DNA of 64,000 nucleotides. Origin: Burhinus oedicnemus (lineage: Eukaryota; Chordata; Aves; Charadriiformes; Burhinidae). The DNA lies in the NCBI GenBank assembly GCA_008921705.1, contig VFFE01007649.1, positions 1,025,548 to 1,089,547 on the forward strand, in the 5' to 3' direction. Below the pieces are notes generated by a model. It did not search any database. It was not told where the DNA came from and saw nothing but the letters and a program-made list of their open reading frames with translations. Shown here in pieces: positions 34,683-45,993 of this stretch; position 1 is the first letter of the stretch; the number at the start of each line of letters is the position of its first letter. A program made the position numbers and the translations under genes.

Positions 34683-36751
34683 TACACTTTAAAAATATAT
34701 ATGTGTTCATACACATCTTTTTTATGTAATATTTTACTTTACATATAAGGAATTGTGATATCTTAAAGTTTTTATAGATACTTTTTTTTTAAAAATGCGT
34801 AGCCAGTAATTCCCTGTTTTATAGTCTCTTCAGTCCCTCTTTTACCTCACAACTGGATGAATGAGAGGAGTTTCTGTTGTATTAATCCAGACTTTGTGCA
34901 TCAGTTACCAAGCTGCCCTGAAGTAGAGGACTCAAGTTTCCTAGACTGTTTCCTGTTGTCTAGTGCCTTGGGCTTTACAGGACCCTTTGTGCAGATATTT
35001 TCCACATAATCTTGGTCTTAAAGATAAGCAGATAACTTTAATACATATTTAACAAAATTGAAAGATGACGTTATCTCTATTTGACTCAATGTATATATTT
35101 CGCATATACTGGTATATTTGCTTAGAATACCATTTTCTCTGTTGGTTCTGCTCTTTTCTGAATGATTTTTTTCAATATTTCCTCAGACTCTACAGGTAGA
35201 GCATCAGCATCTACCATCCAGTAGATGTAGCACCAGCACTTGACAGAACTGTTAATGATCAGAAATACTTTCTGTGTGAAGATTTTTCGCTCTAGATTGC
35301 ATTAAGAATGGATTATATATTTTGATGTTGTTAAATCTATTATCTATTCCTATTAATGCATATCCAGAAGGACATGAACATTATTCCTGCAGCGGATCAT
35401 AATAGCAGACACCTTTGCATGTTTAGTACTGGTAAAAAACATATGGTTCTTGCTTAGAGGCTGTTAAGATGAGGGGAAAAGTATCATTAACACTAAGATA
35501 ATTCATGTTTTCTTTTCATCAGCTATTAAGCTGTGATTCTTTTTCAGCATTTCTGTAGCATAGTCACCATAATCAGTACCATATTCATATAAATCATGTG
35601 AGGTTTTAATTTACAGGTTTTGGGATGGATGGTGTAAATCTCTGCTTTTCAAGTAATGTTTCAGTAAGCATATTTATAAGGAGTTAGACCTTTGATTTCT
35701 TTAATGTCATCATAAAACAAAGTTTTAAACAAGCATGTTTTTACCCAGAAATACACTTTAATAAAGAATACTACTGAAATTCTAATCGCTTTGAGATTTA
35801 ATCAAATAACACACATTATATAGTTATACATCATGTAGAAGCCACAGTCCTGTCATTATCTTTAATTGTTTTCTTCAGGCTTTAAGAATTGGTTTAAAAA
35901 TAATTCCCTGAACTGCAGGGTTTGGAATGTTTACTTCTAAATAAACTTTTTTTCCTAAACAGATACATTAGCTGAAAAACTATTTATGTTTTTTCAATAA
36001 GATAATTGCTTATTAGCATCACTTAAGAGATCATAGATTTTGAAAACCTGTTACATGATAACCAATCCATGCTTACAAACATACCCGTCTCTGTTCTCAG
36101 CTCAAGTAAAATATATACCAAAGGTCGCCTTTCAAAGCACTGAATTAATCTGTAACCATAGAAACGGCTGAACTGACCGCTTTACTGGGATATTCATCCT
36201 GATAGAGAGCTCACCAATTCTGCAGAGGCCTAGCTGTTTGAGGTTCAGCATTTCAGGTCTACAGGAACTGTGACCAACTCTCAATGTTTTTTAAGCACAA
36301 GTGGAAAGTGGATATATGTATCACCATACATTCTGACTGTGATACACTTCTCCAGCCACTGAGTTAGATAAGGTTTCCTGGCTTTTCACCTTTTCTCCAT
36401 TGTTCATAAAGTATGATGAAAGTTTTGATTATGAGAATTTATGACATGAGTTATATTCAGGACTACTTAAGGTTGGGGTCAAAATCGAACATGAGTACTT
36501 TTTAAAGAGTTTCTATGAAAATAACCCTTTTTCTCTTCACATTTTACCAAGTTTTTACTGAGGAGTTTTAAGGTGATATGTTTGAAATCTAACATTGAAA
36601 AACAATGTGTTCTCCCATTTCAATGAGAACTGGGGCTTGATGATTGAGAAATGCCAAATTTTAAGAGATCAAAGCTCTACTCAGCTCAGAGCTGATATTC
36701 AGGATTCTTCCTTTTTGAAAAAATAATATTAAGTGGTTTTTTGTTGGTTTT

Positions 36752-36774
36752 GCTGTTGTTGTTGTTGTTGTTGG
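36752..36774. repeat. (GTT)n microsatellite
   Basis: Six to seven GTT units, followed by GGGGTTTGGG. Potentially polymorphic. Confidence 0.85.
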
Positions 36775-38124
36775 GGTTTGGGTTGTTTTAAAGATATAAC
36801 TATCTATCTATTTAGGAGGCACACTTCTTAAGAAGGTTTATTTGTTGCTTCTTTTACCTAATGCAAATTCTTAAGTTCTAGAGGTGTGCTGGCTTTTGGA
36901 TGCAGACTTGGTTGCTATTTCCTAAGTCTTCTAGATACAGTATATCAGGATATACTTTTTTAGACTGATCTTTAGAACAATTCACTTTTAAATGTTGCCC
37001 CACTTAGTGAGAGTTAGGCAGTCTGAATTGCTCCCCAAGTTTATCAATTTATCTTTGAACTTCTATTTGGCTCAGAAACTCAAAGAGTGCAAAAACTGGA
37101 AAAAAACCAATTTAATAAACAGCTGTGTTTCTGGCTTCATACTGGGTTATCAAAAAAAGGCTACAGCTTGTCGTGTGGTTTTACCCAGGGTCTTTTATTT
37201 TTACAACAAGGTAAAAGTCATGCACCTGATTAAGAAGGAAAAAATGAAGAGTTCATTTGAGCATGAAGCAAAGCTCAGGAAAAACATAAAATCATTTCAT
37301 ATCGTTGCCAAAAAGGATCATGAGGAACTGGTCCTCTGAAGCACGGACTTATGTATGTAAAAATGTGTGTGTCTGTGCCTGTAGATGTATATAAAATGAT
37401 AATTTCTCACAGTTAGAATTTTTTTAAAAACCTCATTTGCTAAACAGACAGGTTCAGTAGGGCTAAAATTAAGTATACTAAGCTGGCTGTAGTACAGGGG
37501 AAACTAACATCTAGTTGTTCCCTGTGTCTGTGGTTTTGAAGATGGGTACTTTTAAAATTCTCTTGTTTTGGTGAGGGAGGAAAAGAGGGGTACTGAAATC
37601 AAAAAGAAATATCCATAAATAATTGAACACAAAACAAATACCACAGATACTTGCCAATAAGCTTGTTTCTACCCTGAATTGTTGAGATCCCAGAACTATC
37701 ATAGTTATCACTATGAGATACAGTGGTTATGAAAAACTTCACTTTTGACATGAAGTTTTAAAAAATTGACCAGGAGGTATTTATTTTATCCATGTGGGAG
37801 GCATAAACTCTCACTGAATGATGGACCTTAATTTAAGATGAGTTTATCAATGTTAAAGGATAGCCTCTAATATTAGATTGTATTCTTGAAACATCTCACT
37901 CTCTTGAGTACTTTTCAAAGGGATTTAATGAGCGACAGAGCATGAGACTGATTTTCTAACTTTGATCTCTAATTTGATGCTTCCACTTTTTCTTATTCTT
38001 GTGATTTATTGATGCAAATTGAATCCCCATTCAGGGTCTTTACATACCTCCATGCCAGAGTTTGAAGCATTGATCACCCTCATTGGCAGTCATAGGATGA
38101 AGGAATTGGAGATCTCTTTTCTTT

Positions 38125-38224
38125 GGGTTTGTTTTTTTTTTTGCGTTTTTGTTTGGTTTGGTTTGGTTTGCTTGGTTGGTTGTTTTGTTTTGTTTTGTTT
38201 TGTTTTTTGTTTTGTTTGTTTTTG
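38125..38224. repeat. (TTTTG)n / T-G-rich tract, about 100 bp
   Basis: The top strand is T with regularly spaced G: GTTTGG words first, then a pure GTTTT pentanucleotide array. It is the longest simple tract in the window. It creates apparent K/T/Q/N-rich (minus) and F/C/V-rich (plus) frames that are not genes. Confidence 0.9.
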
Positions 38225-39921
38225 AGTATAACCAAGTGAAAAATTTGCCTGAAAAAAGTGACTTAGAGAATATTTACTCAATGCATTTATAACTGAAGTT
38301 ATTAAACAAAGAAACAAACAAGCTGTCTTGGTTTTCATGCAGTTAACAGTTCTACAATGTACAGAAAGATAGAGCACAAGGTCAAAGACTAAATTCAGCT
38401 CACCAATTTTATACTGTATGACTGCAGGTCATAAAATCAATCAGGAGACTGCTAAAGCTAAAGAGAGCAAAAAAAGTAAAAGCAATAAAACAGATACAAG
38501 TATGGTTGTTGTATAGGTGCCAAACAACCATTTCACTTAATATAAAGTTTGCTAGCTTATTGTGGTTATTTGAACTTTCAGAATGTGTGCAAAGAGCTCA
38601 TTCTGGTAAAGGAATGAAAATCCTACAGAATAAATGCATAAAATTAATAAACAAAAAAGCGGCCTACTCAAGCTCTCATGTTGATGAAAAATTCCTGATC
38701 TTCCTTAGAACTTTGTCATCAAGATGAAAAACTTTCAAGTTATAGGTAATGTGAGATGCATATTGAACAGGAAGCATAAAATTTTAGAATGGAGACTGAG
38801 GGTTAGTTCCAGGATTATTTCCAATAAAGAGTTTTTAAGAACAAAGAGTAAACCTGGAGAGCAAACCTCTGTTAGATGTCATACATAGGGTGAAATCCTT
38901 CAAGCTTCATAAAATCAGTCATGATCAAAAATTAGCCATCAACATCTCTGTTTGTCTAAGCAATTGGAATTTCCAAGGAGGCACAGATAATCTACTGCAT
39001 TTAAGGTCAGAGTTAAGGCCTCAGTGCTCCAGGAAAAGTAACCTGTTACCTGACCATTCTTTGATAGGCAGTTAGCTTTACCAATATTTCTCAGCAGATC
39101 TGAAATATTCCATACTGATTAGCAGTGTTTCAGAGCTTTGTGAATATATCTGAAATGTCTCTGCTATCATATGTTCGTAGATGTACTGTGAATTATCTGC
39201 ATTTTGCATCTTTTCTCTTGCTAGTCCCCATGAGTATTTCAAAGTAGCTTACCTTTACCTCATAAAAAAAAAGATACAAAAATATTCCTGTATAGCCTCT
39301 GGTTGTGTCATGCTTAATTTCTGAGCTTTTCCTCATTTGATTAATCAGTTAATGGGGTACGTACTCACATAATCATAGAATATTCATTAACACATTTTTC
39401 TCTCCTTGCTCAAGAGGTAATTCTAGTCTTTACAGAACTCATCTGGTTTGGTTTGGTTTTATCATAGTATACTATTATCATAATAGCGTAGCATAGTTAC
39501 TAACTTTTATTCAGAGCTTGTTTATGCAGGATGAGAATTTTCCCCTTTTCACAGATATGAAAGTGCAAGAATGGAGAGCAACAGGATAGCAGTCTTCTTT
39601 TTTCCATAGATTTTCTATCAGGAAATAAGGAATGTAGATTGTCCCCTTGTATCTAGTACACCACTCAAAGAAGGAAAAGCTCATTAAAGATGTACAGCAT
39701 CATCCACAAACTCTGTAATTGATATAGAGGCCAGTTTACCAGAACAGAATTTAGTAGCTTTAACTATGAAAATTCCTCATATTTTCTTAGGTGCATATCT
39801 TCCAGCCTTTGAAAAAAATTAGCTGGAGATTCCACAGGGAGTAATAGCCCTTGATATACAATAATCCTCCTGCTTTGAGCACTTAATGAAACTCAGTTCC
39901 TTTAGGAAAAAATACTATTGC

Positions 39922-39950
39922 TTGAACTTGCTAGAACTTGCTAGAACTTC
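39922..39950. repeat. 11-bp tandem repeat
   Basis: The unit CTTGCTAGAA is repeated two and a half times (GAACTTGCTAGAACTTGCTAG). A small replication-slippage product. Confidence 0.75.
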
Positions 39951-40302
39951 TCTTTACTACTATAGATGCCATCTTTAAGACTGTTTTATATGTGCAGCTC
40001 CTTCACGCTCTGTTGCCTGTGACTGTATGGTTAAAGACTATGCATGTTATGAAGCTTTTTTGTCATTCAAGCTCTCGACTTTAGAGTATGAATAAAGTAG
40101 TTTGTCAGAAATCATTCTTTCTTTTGCAGATTTGGGAAAAAAAAAATCCAAACCCAAACTTAGGATAAGCCTCAGCTGCTTGCTCTGACGATATAAATAA
40201 CTGCATTTTTGTGGGTAAATATCACAGATAGAATGATGCACTTCACTCATAAGAGAGAAGCAACAATATGTTTATTGATATAAAACAATGATTTAACAAA
40301 GC

Positions 40303-40981
40303 TGATAGCAGATGCAACAGTTTAATAAGATTCGAGATGGCAAGGCACACTTGGTTATTTACTGCATAGAGGACAGGGTCAGACAGAACTGTTACAGAGA
40401 CCCTCCTGTTGAGTCAAGGTTTCAGAAAGGACCCCTTTGCTTTCTAAACTCCTTCTCAGAGTGGAGTCTAGGTGCGGCTGGATCCAATCCTAGTCCCAGA
40501 TCTGGTCAACGGTTTATGTCTAAAGGATTATATGTGCGCATTCTGTTTTGTATCACTTACTTAGCTAAGAATTTCAAAGTTCAGTATGCTAATAGTCACT
40601 TACTGAGGATCTGTTGCAGCAAGGAATCTCTGAACCTGGAGGAGTAACCTTGAGGGCGTCCCTACTCAAGGGGAGATCCTGATGTGCAGCCCGCTGCCGT
40701 TCAGGAGAGCTCAAAGGGTTCTTGGGCTGTTCACTATTTATGGGGGTAAGATGATTGACCTATAGTCATATTTGCATATTGACCACAGTACCAGTATTGT
40801 TCGAGTTAGCCCTTGGCTACTGTGTTGTTATCTGTCTCTTGGAAACCACGTTGAGCCACAGATGTCGCCATCACAGCTAGATGCACCTATTATGACCACC
40901 ATGGGTGGTTATTGCTTGGGCAGGGTTACAGGAGATAAAGAGCAGGTTGGCGCCCACGGTGGAGGGGAGCACACCATCACA
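40303..40981 (-). mobile_element. Solo LTR of an endogenous retrovirus (candidate)
   Basis: On the minus strand the segment starts TGTGATGG (plus-strand CCATCACA ending at 40981) and ends CTATCA (plus-strand TGATAG at 40303), giving the TG...CA ends of an LTR about 680 bp long. A TATA-like CATAAATAG lies at 40742-40734. An ATTAAA polyadenylation signal (plus TTTAAT) lies near 40320-40326, shortly before the 3' end. The sequence style (CAGTTTAATAAGATTC, GACAGGGTCAGACAGAACTGTTACAGAGA) recalls a passerine or neoavian ERV LTR that I remember but cannot name. No gag, pol or env is adjacent, so it is a solo LTR. No clean target-site duplication is seen: TAAAAC occurs near both ends but is offset from the TG/CA ends. 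Confidence 0.55.
40734..40742 (-). promoter_or_regulatory. TATA-like box of the 40.3-kb LTR
   Basis: The minus strand reads CATAAATAG. In an LTR this marks the U3 core promoter, with transcription expected about 25-30 bases further on, towards lower coordinates. Inferred from position only. Confidence 0.4.
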
Positions 40982-41847
40982 GTAAAACTGTAGAAATTGA
41001 AGAAGCTGCTGTCCCCACAGATTAGTTCCTTATCTACCAGGGTTTGCGTGTCTGCGGCTGAGTTGTATGTATCAATTGTGTGACATGATTTGAATACATA
41101 ACAATGTGAAGTCAATCACTAGCTTTTATCCGCTTTAATTGCAGTTTCAGTTACTTGTGTACAGAAGTAGACATGTGTAGGGTTCAGTCATGGGGGAGTG
41201 ACAAATGGCCATGGGACAGCAATACTTTTTGTAGCCCTTTCAAAACTATCACAAATATATGTCCTAATTTTATGAATGAGAGGCAAATGACAAGGTATCT
41301 TTCAGAATTAGTTTTGTGAACTATGCTTACAAAGCTTTTGCCAGGAAGTTGGATTAATTCTGCCTGTGCTCCAGGCCAATGGTCAGCCATGCAGAAGTAT
41401 AGAAGTGTGAAAATGCATGCTGAGAAATCTGAGCTTGTACTTCCTGCCCCTCCACATTGCTACTGAGTCAGGCATGTTGCCATATAGATAAATATTTTCT
41501 ATGTGCTTCAAAGTACAGGTAGTTCGATTTCACGTATTCTTGAAGCATGAGCGGGACTCAGTTGCACCTGTCTGCAAAAACGTGTGCTACCTGCATTGAG
41601 ATGACATTCCTCTCGTGTCCATTCCCTGCTGCTCAGGCTTCCTGCCCCTGTTCCAATATAAACCCTGCTGTCATCCTCTAACTCTTCTTCCCATCTCAGC
41701 ATACTTCTGGTCACTGTGCTGACTCCTTACCACTATCAATTTGTCTTTTATTACATCCGCATTTTAATTAGAGAATGACCAATGAGTTCTATCTTCTCTG
41801 AGTTACTTCTTCTCCAGCTCTTTGTTATTTTAGTATGACTTAAGGTC
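40982..41847. other. Unique spacer between LTR and CR1
   Basis: No gene or element is recognised. Open frames of 68 codons on the minus strand (about 41184-41390 and 41508-41714) have no domain. The second lies in slightly GC-richer DNA. Confidence 0.5.
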
Positions 41848-42147
41848 TTCATAGAATCATAGAATGGTTTTGGTTAGAAGGGACCTTAAAGATCATCTAG
41901 TTCCAACCCCCTGCCATGGGCGAAGACACCTCCCACTAGACCTGGTTGCTCATAGCCTCATCCAACCTGGCCTTGAACACTTCCAGGGATGGGGCATCCA
42001 CAGCTTCCCTGGGCAACCTGTTCCAGTGACTCACTACCCTTACAGTAAAGAATTTCTTCCTGAGATCTATCTTAAATCTACCCTCTTCCAGTTTGAAGCC
42101 ATCCTATCACTACATGCCCTTGTAAAAAGTCCCCCTCCAGCTTTCTT

Positions 42148-42345
42148 TTAGCCCCCTTTCAGATACAGGAAGGCTGCTAGAAGGTCTCCCTGGACCATTC
42201 TTTTCTCCAGGCTGAACAACCCCAACTCTCTCAGCCTGTCCTCATAGCAGAGGTGCTTTAATCCTCCGATCATCTTTGTGGCTCTCTTCTGGACTTGCTC
42301 AAACAGGTCCATGTCCTTCTTATGTTGGGGGCTCAAGCTGGACAC
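42148..42345 (-). pseudogene. CR1 ORF2 C-terminal fragment
   Basis: The minus-strand frame reads [20 protein letters not shown], followed by KMIGGLKHLCYEDRLRELGL and FSLEKRMVQGDLLAAFLYLKGG. This is the conserved tail of CR1 ORF2 (the RRATKMI...LRELGLFSLEKRR...GDL type). It lies just before the 3' UTR of the element. Confidence 0.9.
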
Positions 42346-42638
42346 AGTATTCCAGGTGGGGGTCTCACAAGAGTGGAGTAGAGGGGCAGAATCACTTCCT
42401 TCGACCTGCTGGCCATGCTTCTTTTGATGCAGCCCAGGATGCAGTTGGCCTTCTGGGCTGCGAGTGCATATTGTTGGCTCATGTTGAGCTTCTCATCCAC
42501 CAATACCCCCAAGTCCCTCTCCTCAGAGCTGCTCTCGATTCACTCTCTGCCCAGCCTGTATTTGTGCTTGGGATTGCCCCAACCCACGTGCAGGACCTTG
42601 CACTTGGCCTTGTTGAACTTTATGAGGTTGGCATGAGC

Positions 42639-42836
42639 TCACCTCTCAAGCCTGTGCAGGTCCCTCTGGATGGCATCACTTCCCTCCAGCGTGTTGACTA
42701 CTCCACACAGCTTGGTGTTGTCGGCAAACTTGCTGAAGGTGCACTTAGTCCCAACATCCATGTCACCAAACAGATGTTGAATAGTAATGGTCCCAGTACC
42801 GACACCTGAGGAACATTTCTTGTCACTGCACGCCAC
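42639..42836 (-). pseudogene. CR1 ORF2 reverse-transcriptase motif C fragment with FADN
   Basis: The minus-strand frame contains [20 protein letters not shown]. The CR1 family has FADDTKL here. The second aspartate is replaced by asparagine (codon AAC, plus-strand 42717-42719), which removes one of the metal-binding residues of the polymerase. The next part (EGSDAIQRDLHRLER) is the normal continuation. Confidence 0.9.
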
Positions 42837-43042
42837 TTGGATATTGACTCATTGACCACGACTCTTTGAGTGTGGCCATCCAGCCAATTCCTTATCCACC
42901 AAGTGGTCCATCCATCAAATCTATGTCTCTCCAATTTAGAGACCAGGATAGCATGTGGGACAGTGTCAAATGCCCTGCACAAGTCCAGGTAGATGACATC
43001 TGTGGCTCTCCCCTTATCCACCAATGCTGTAAACCACATCAT
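42698..43042 (-). pseudogene. CR1 ORF2 reverse-transcriptase palm fragment, motifs A and B
   Basis: This minus-strand frame carries [20 protein letters not shown] followed by [13 protein letters not shown], which is RT motif A with its aspartates present. Then come [17 protein letters not shown] and motif B as [13 protein letters not shown], in which the usual glycine after Q is V. A frameshift near 42.8 kb separates it from motif C, which is read in another frame. A second frameshift near 43.04 kb separates it from the fingers fragment. Confidence 0.92.
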
Positions 43043-43060
43043 AAAAGGCCACTAATTTTG

Positions 43061-43288
43061 TCAGACACAATTTGCCCTTAGTGGAGCATGTTGGCTGCCA
43101 CCAATCACCTCCTTATTTTCCATGTGCTTTAACAGAGTTTTCAGGAGGATCTGCTCCATGATCTTGCCAGGCACAGAGGTGAGACTGACCACCCTGTAGT
43201 TCCCCGGGTCTTCTTTTTTATCCTTTTTGAAAATGAGGGTTATGTTCCCCCTTTTGCAGTCAGCGGGAGCTTCACAAGACCACCACAA
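43061..43288 (-). pseudogene. CR1 ORF2 reverse-transcriptase fingers fragment
   Basis: The minus-strand frame includes [20 protein letters not shown], followed by [19 protein letters not shown]. This is the conserved CR1 block [19 protein letters not shown], with P changed to V. It then reaches [13 protein letters not shown], a damaged form of the QHGF block. The frame ends there because of a mutation near 43080. Confidence 0.9.
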
Positions 43289-43496
43289 CTTCTCAAATAT
43301 GATGGATAGTGGCTTGGCAACTACATTTGCCAGTTCTCTCAGGACGCGTGGATGAATCTTAACGGGTCACATGGACTTGTGTACTTTCAGGTTCCTCAGG
43401 TGGTCTCAGACCTGGTCTTCTCCTACAGTGCGCTGTTCCTCATTCTCACAGCACCTGCCTTTGTATTCTGCAACTTGGGCAGTGTGGTCAGAGCCT

Positions 43497-43748
43497 TTAC
43501 CAGTGAAGACTGAGGGAAAAATTTGTTGAGTACCTCAGCCTTCTCCATGTCCCAGGTGACCAGGTCTCCCATTTCCTTCCTGAGTGGGCCCACATCTTCT
43601 TGAGTCTTCCTTTTTTCCCCGATATAGCTATAGAAGGTTTTTTTTGTTTCCCCTGATGCCCCTGGCCAGTTTTAACTATCTGGGCTTTAGCTTTCCTAAC
43701 CTCATCCCTGGCTGTCCGGACAATTTCTCTGTACTCCTCCCAGGCCAC
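43497..43748 (-). pseudogene. CR1 ORF2 linker fragment
   Basis: This minus-strand frame starts [23 protein letters not shown], typical of the basic linker between the CR1 endonuclease and reverse transcriptase. It then loses frame. Pieces such as [13 protein letters not shown] and [20 protein letters not shown] are slightly out of register with the expected linker (the family has a GEKR...EDVGPL type sequence). At least one small indel near 43.65 kb explains the switch. Confidence 0.8.
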
Positions 43749-43906
43749 CTGTCCTTGCTTCTACCCTCTGTAGGATTCCTTTTTCTGTTTGAGATTTCCA
43801 GGAGCTCCTTGTTCATCCACACAGGCCTCCTGGCATCTTTGTCTGACTGCTTCTTTGTTGGGATGCATCACACTTGAGATTGGTGAAGGTGGTCCTTGAA
43901 TATTAG

Positions 43907-44150
43907 CTAGCTTTCTTGGTCCCCTCTTCCTTCCAGGGCTTTATCCCACTGTATTCCATCAAGCAGGTCCCTGAAGAGGCCAAAGTCTGCTCTCCTGAAG
44001 TCCAGGGTAGCAGGCTTATTGCGCATCCTCCTCACCACCCTAAGGATCTCAAACTTCACCATCTCATGGTCACTGCTGCCAAGACTGCCCTTGAGCTTCA
44101 CATTCCCCGCCAGCCCGTCCTTGTTAGTGAGAAGGTGGTCATCTGTGCCT
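43907..44150 (-). pseudogene. CR1 ORF2 endonuclease C-terminal fragment
   Basis: On the minus strand this reads DDHLLTNKDGLAGNVKLKG, then SLGSSDHEMVKFEI. The SDH triad at 44074-44066 is the last catalytic motif of the APE-type endonuclease that nicks target DNA. It is followed by the start of the linker (RRADFGLFRDLLDGIQWDKAL). Everything N-terminal of this, including the catalytic Glu and Asp motifs, is missing because of 5' truncation. Confidence 0.88.
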
Positions 44151-45680
44151 GTTTTTTCCCAGTCTCATTTAAGAAGTATGGAGAGTAAATATGCTCTGAT
44201 TTTAGAGATCCTTGAAGATAATATTTCCAAAATCTAGTGGATCACTTTGTACTTGTGGTAACTGATTATTCAAAGGTCTATAAATTCAGGTGGTTTTTTT
44301 TATTCTAACAAAAAAGACTTCTCTTTTACTCTCTGTTTCATGGCATAAGCATACTAAAAATATTAAAAAAGCCCTATATTAATATTTCATAAATATGGCA
44401 TACATAACATCCTTTTTATTCAGTCTTGCTTTGCTTAATGTGTTTAATATGACTCAATTATTTCTGTCGAAATACATGGAATTTTCTTGAAGTATAAATC
44501 TTTCACAGTTTCAAATGGCTAATGTTTAAAAGGTTAAACATTGTGAAAAACTGAACAAAACTTTTTAATATAGAAATATGCAATAAAAAGCATTTCTTCT
44601 GCTATTAACATGGGCCAGATCTTTGTTATTTTATTTGTTCAAATAATCTCTTTACTTTAAGCAAAAAACTGTTGAAGTTACGGTAGAATGAGAAATTCAC
44701 ATTTGGTGCACATGCATGTACACAAACATGCATGTACACAAACATGCATGTTCACAGAGAAAAAAAGATTATGTCCCAATGTCTCATATGAAACTACAGA
44801 GCAGCATAATTTAATAAAATCTCATATTATTAAGACTTTATGCTTTTTCTAAGATGTACTACCCTAAATTTTGAACTAACCTCAAAATTAAAGCTAAAAT
44901 TTCATTTGACAAGTAAATGAAGAAAATACATTGTAGGATGCATCTGTTTTCACACTCCTCTCCCTGCAAAATATGAGTGATCTCATTTGCAATATTTGTT
45001 CATTTTTGTTCATTACTAACAAGATTCCCAAAGTCTCCTTGGATAAGAGCAGCAGAGAATGCCAAAACAAAAGTTTTAAACGCAACTCCTGTTGAATTTA
45101 AAATATGTCTTCCTTAAGTGGGAATTGTTTAACTTCTCCTGTTTGCATCATTCGGAATAGATTTTCCTTGTGTTTCTTCTGTGATTTTCAAGGAAGTCAA
45201 TGGCAAAAATATGTAAATGACAGAAAACTTTGGTATTACCTCATCAAGAGTGAAAGCCTGAACTTTATTTCAGTGACTTGCATATGTGATTACAGCTCAG
45301 CTTTCCCAATAGGGTTATAGTATGTTTAATTAGAAATAGAGTTCATAATAGCCAAATACAACCCAGTTAATCAAATAAAAACATCCCTGCCATTCAGCTT
45401 TACCTTCTAAAATTAGTGACAAAATATGAAAAGGAATTTTGACCTCTTATCTTTTGCTTCTTCCAGCCAAGTAATCTGTTGCTTGTTCACCTCAGGAAGA
45501 TTGGTTTCAAGCTTAAAAAGCAAAGATCTGTTTTATGCAATGATTTACTTTACAAATCTTGCTGTTGTTCTTTTTATTTTTCCGCCATCCACCAAAGAAG
45601 ACTTAGGATGTGATGCATCAAAGTAATTAGTATTCAATTAATCAATATACATTTAGTTATGCATACACTGATATTCGTAG
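44151..45680. other. AT-rich unique sequence, no gene recognised
   Basis: No gene is recognised. It holds the palindromic 16-bp tandem repeat at 44.71 kb. Open frames of 61-72 codons near 45.1-45.6 kb have no domain. Confidence 0.55.
44710..44755. repeat. 16-bp tandem repeat with ACATGCATGT palindrome
   Basis: The unit ACATGCATGTACACAA is present in nearly three copies. Each unit contains the 10-base palindrome ACATGCATGT. The third copy is partial, with one substitution (GTTCAC). Confidence 0.9.
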
Positions 45681-45853
45681 GTGTTGTGGGCTAACCCCAA
45701 CAGGCAGCTAAGCACCACTTGGTCACTCACTCACTCCCCCCAGCAGGCTGGGGAAGAGGATCAGAAGAGTAAAAGCAAGAAATTACCCATGAGTCATGGT
45801 CAAGACAGTTGAACAAAAGAAGACAATCTGCATGTGCAAGCAGAGCAAATGAG

Positions 45854-45859
45854 TTTATT
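45854..45859 (-). terminator. Polyadenylation signal of the 45.7-kb LTR
   Basis: AATAAA on the minus strand, about 130 bases beyond the TATA-like box and inside the LTR. This fits the end of the R region. Confidence 0.5.
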
Positions 45860-45986
45860 CACAACTTGCCATTATCAGGTAGATGTTTAGCCATTTCCAG
45901 CAAAGCAGGGCTTCATCATGTTAACAGTTACTTGGGGAGACAGATGCCGTAACCACAAATATCTCCCCTCTCCCTTCTTTTCCCTG

Positions 45987-45993
45987 CTTTTAT
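45987..45993 (-). promoter_or_regulatory. TATA-like box of the 45.7-kb LTR
   Basis: The minus strand reads ATAAAAG. It is preceded by AACGTCATGCTCAGC, a CRE-like core usual for the U3 region of this LTR type. Inferred from position and family resemblance. Confidence 0.45.

Larger units (their letters stand above)
34683..40302. other. AT-rich unique sequence, no gene recognised
   Basis: No gene, LTR or CR1 is recognised. The longest open frame (36992-37339, 115 codons, rich in K, L and N) has no domain and no supporting splice context. Simple repeats are a (GTT)n tract at 36.75 kb, a long TTTTG tract at 38.13 kb, and an 11-bp tandem repeat at 39.92 kb. Confidence 0.55.
41848..44150 (-). mobile_element. 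CR1 LINE, 2.3 kb, 5'-truncated, best preserved copy
   Basis: On the minus strand this copy enters in the C-terminal part of the ORF2 endonuclease at about 44150, continues through the linker and the whole reverse-transcriptase region, and ends with the 3' UTR and the canonical terminus (plus strand TCATAGAATCATAGAATGG at 41848). It retains long near-readable stretches in all domains and the intact terminal octamer repeat, so it is younger than the other copies here. It is still dead: 5'-truncated, with several frameshifts and a substituted active-site residue. The 177-codon plus-strand frame at 42276-42809 is its antisense. The 5' boundary is judged from loss of protein-level similarity upstream of TDDHLLTNKDG. 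Confidence 0.95.

Noticed and set aside
36992..37339. 115-codon plus-strand open frame
   Set aside because: K/L/N-rich composition typical of translated AT-rich DNA, with no domain or support.
40948..40966. Primer-binding-site-like TGGCGCCCA on the plus strand
   Set aside because: It lies inside the U3 end of an LTR that runs on the minus strand, only the first nine bases match a lysine-tRNA primer site, and no LTR end (CA) precedes it on the plus strand.
42276..42809. 177-codon plus-strand open frame
   Set aside because: It lies antisense to the CR1 reverse transcriptase on the minus strand, where the real family motifs are found. The frame is a by-product of the element's composition.
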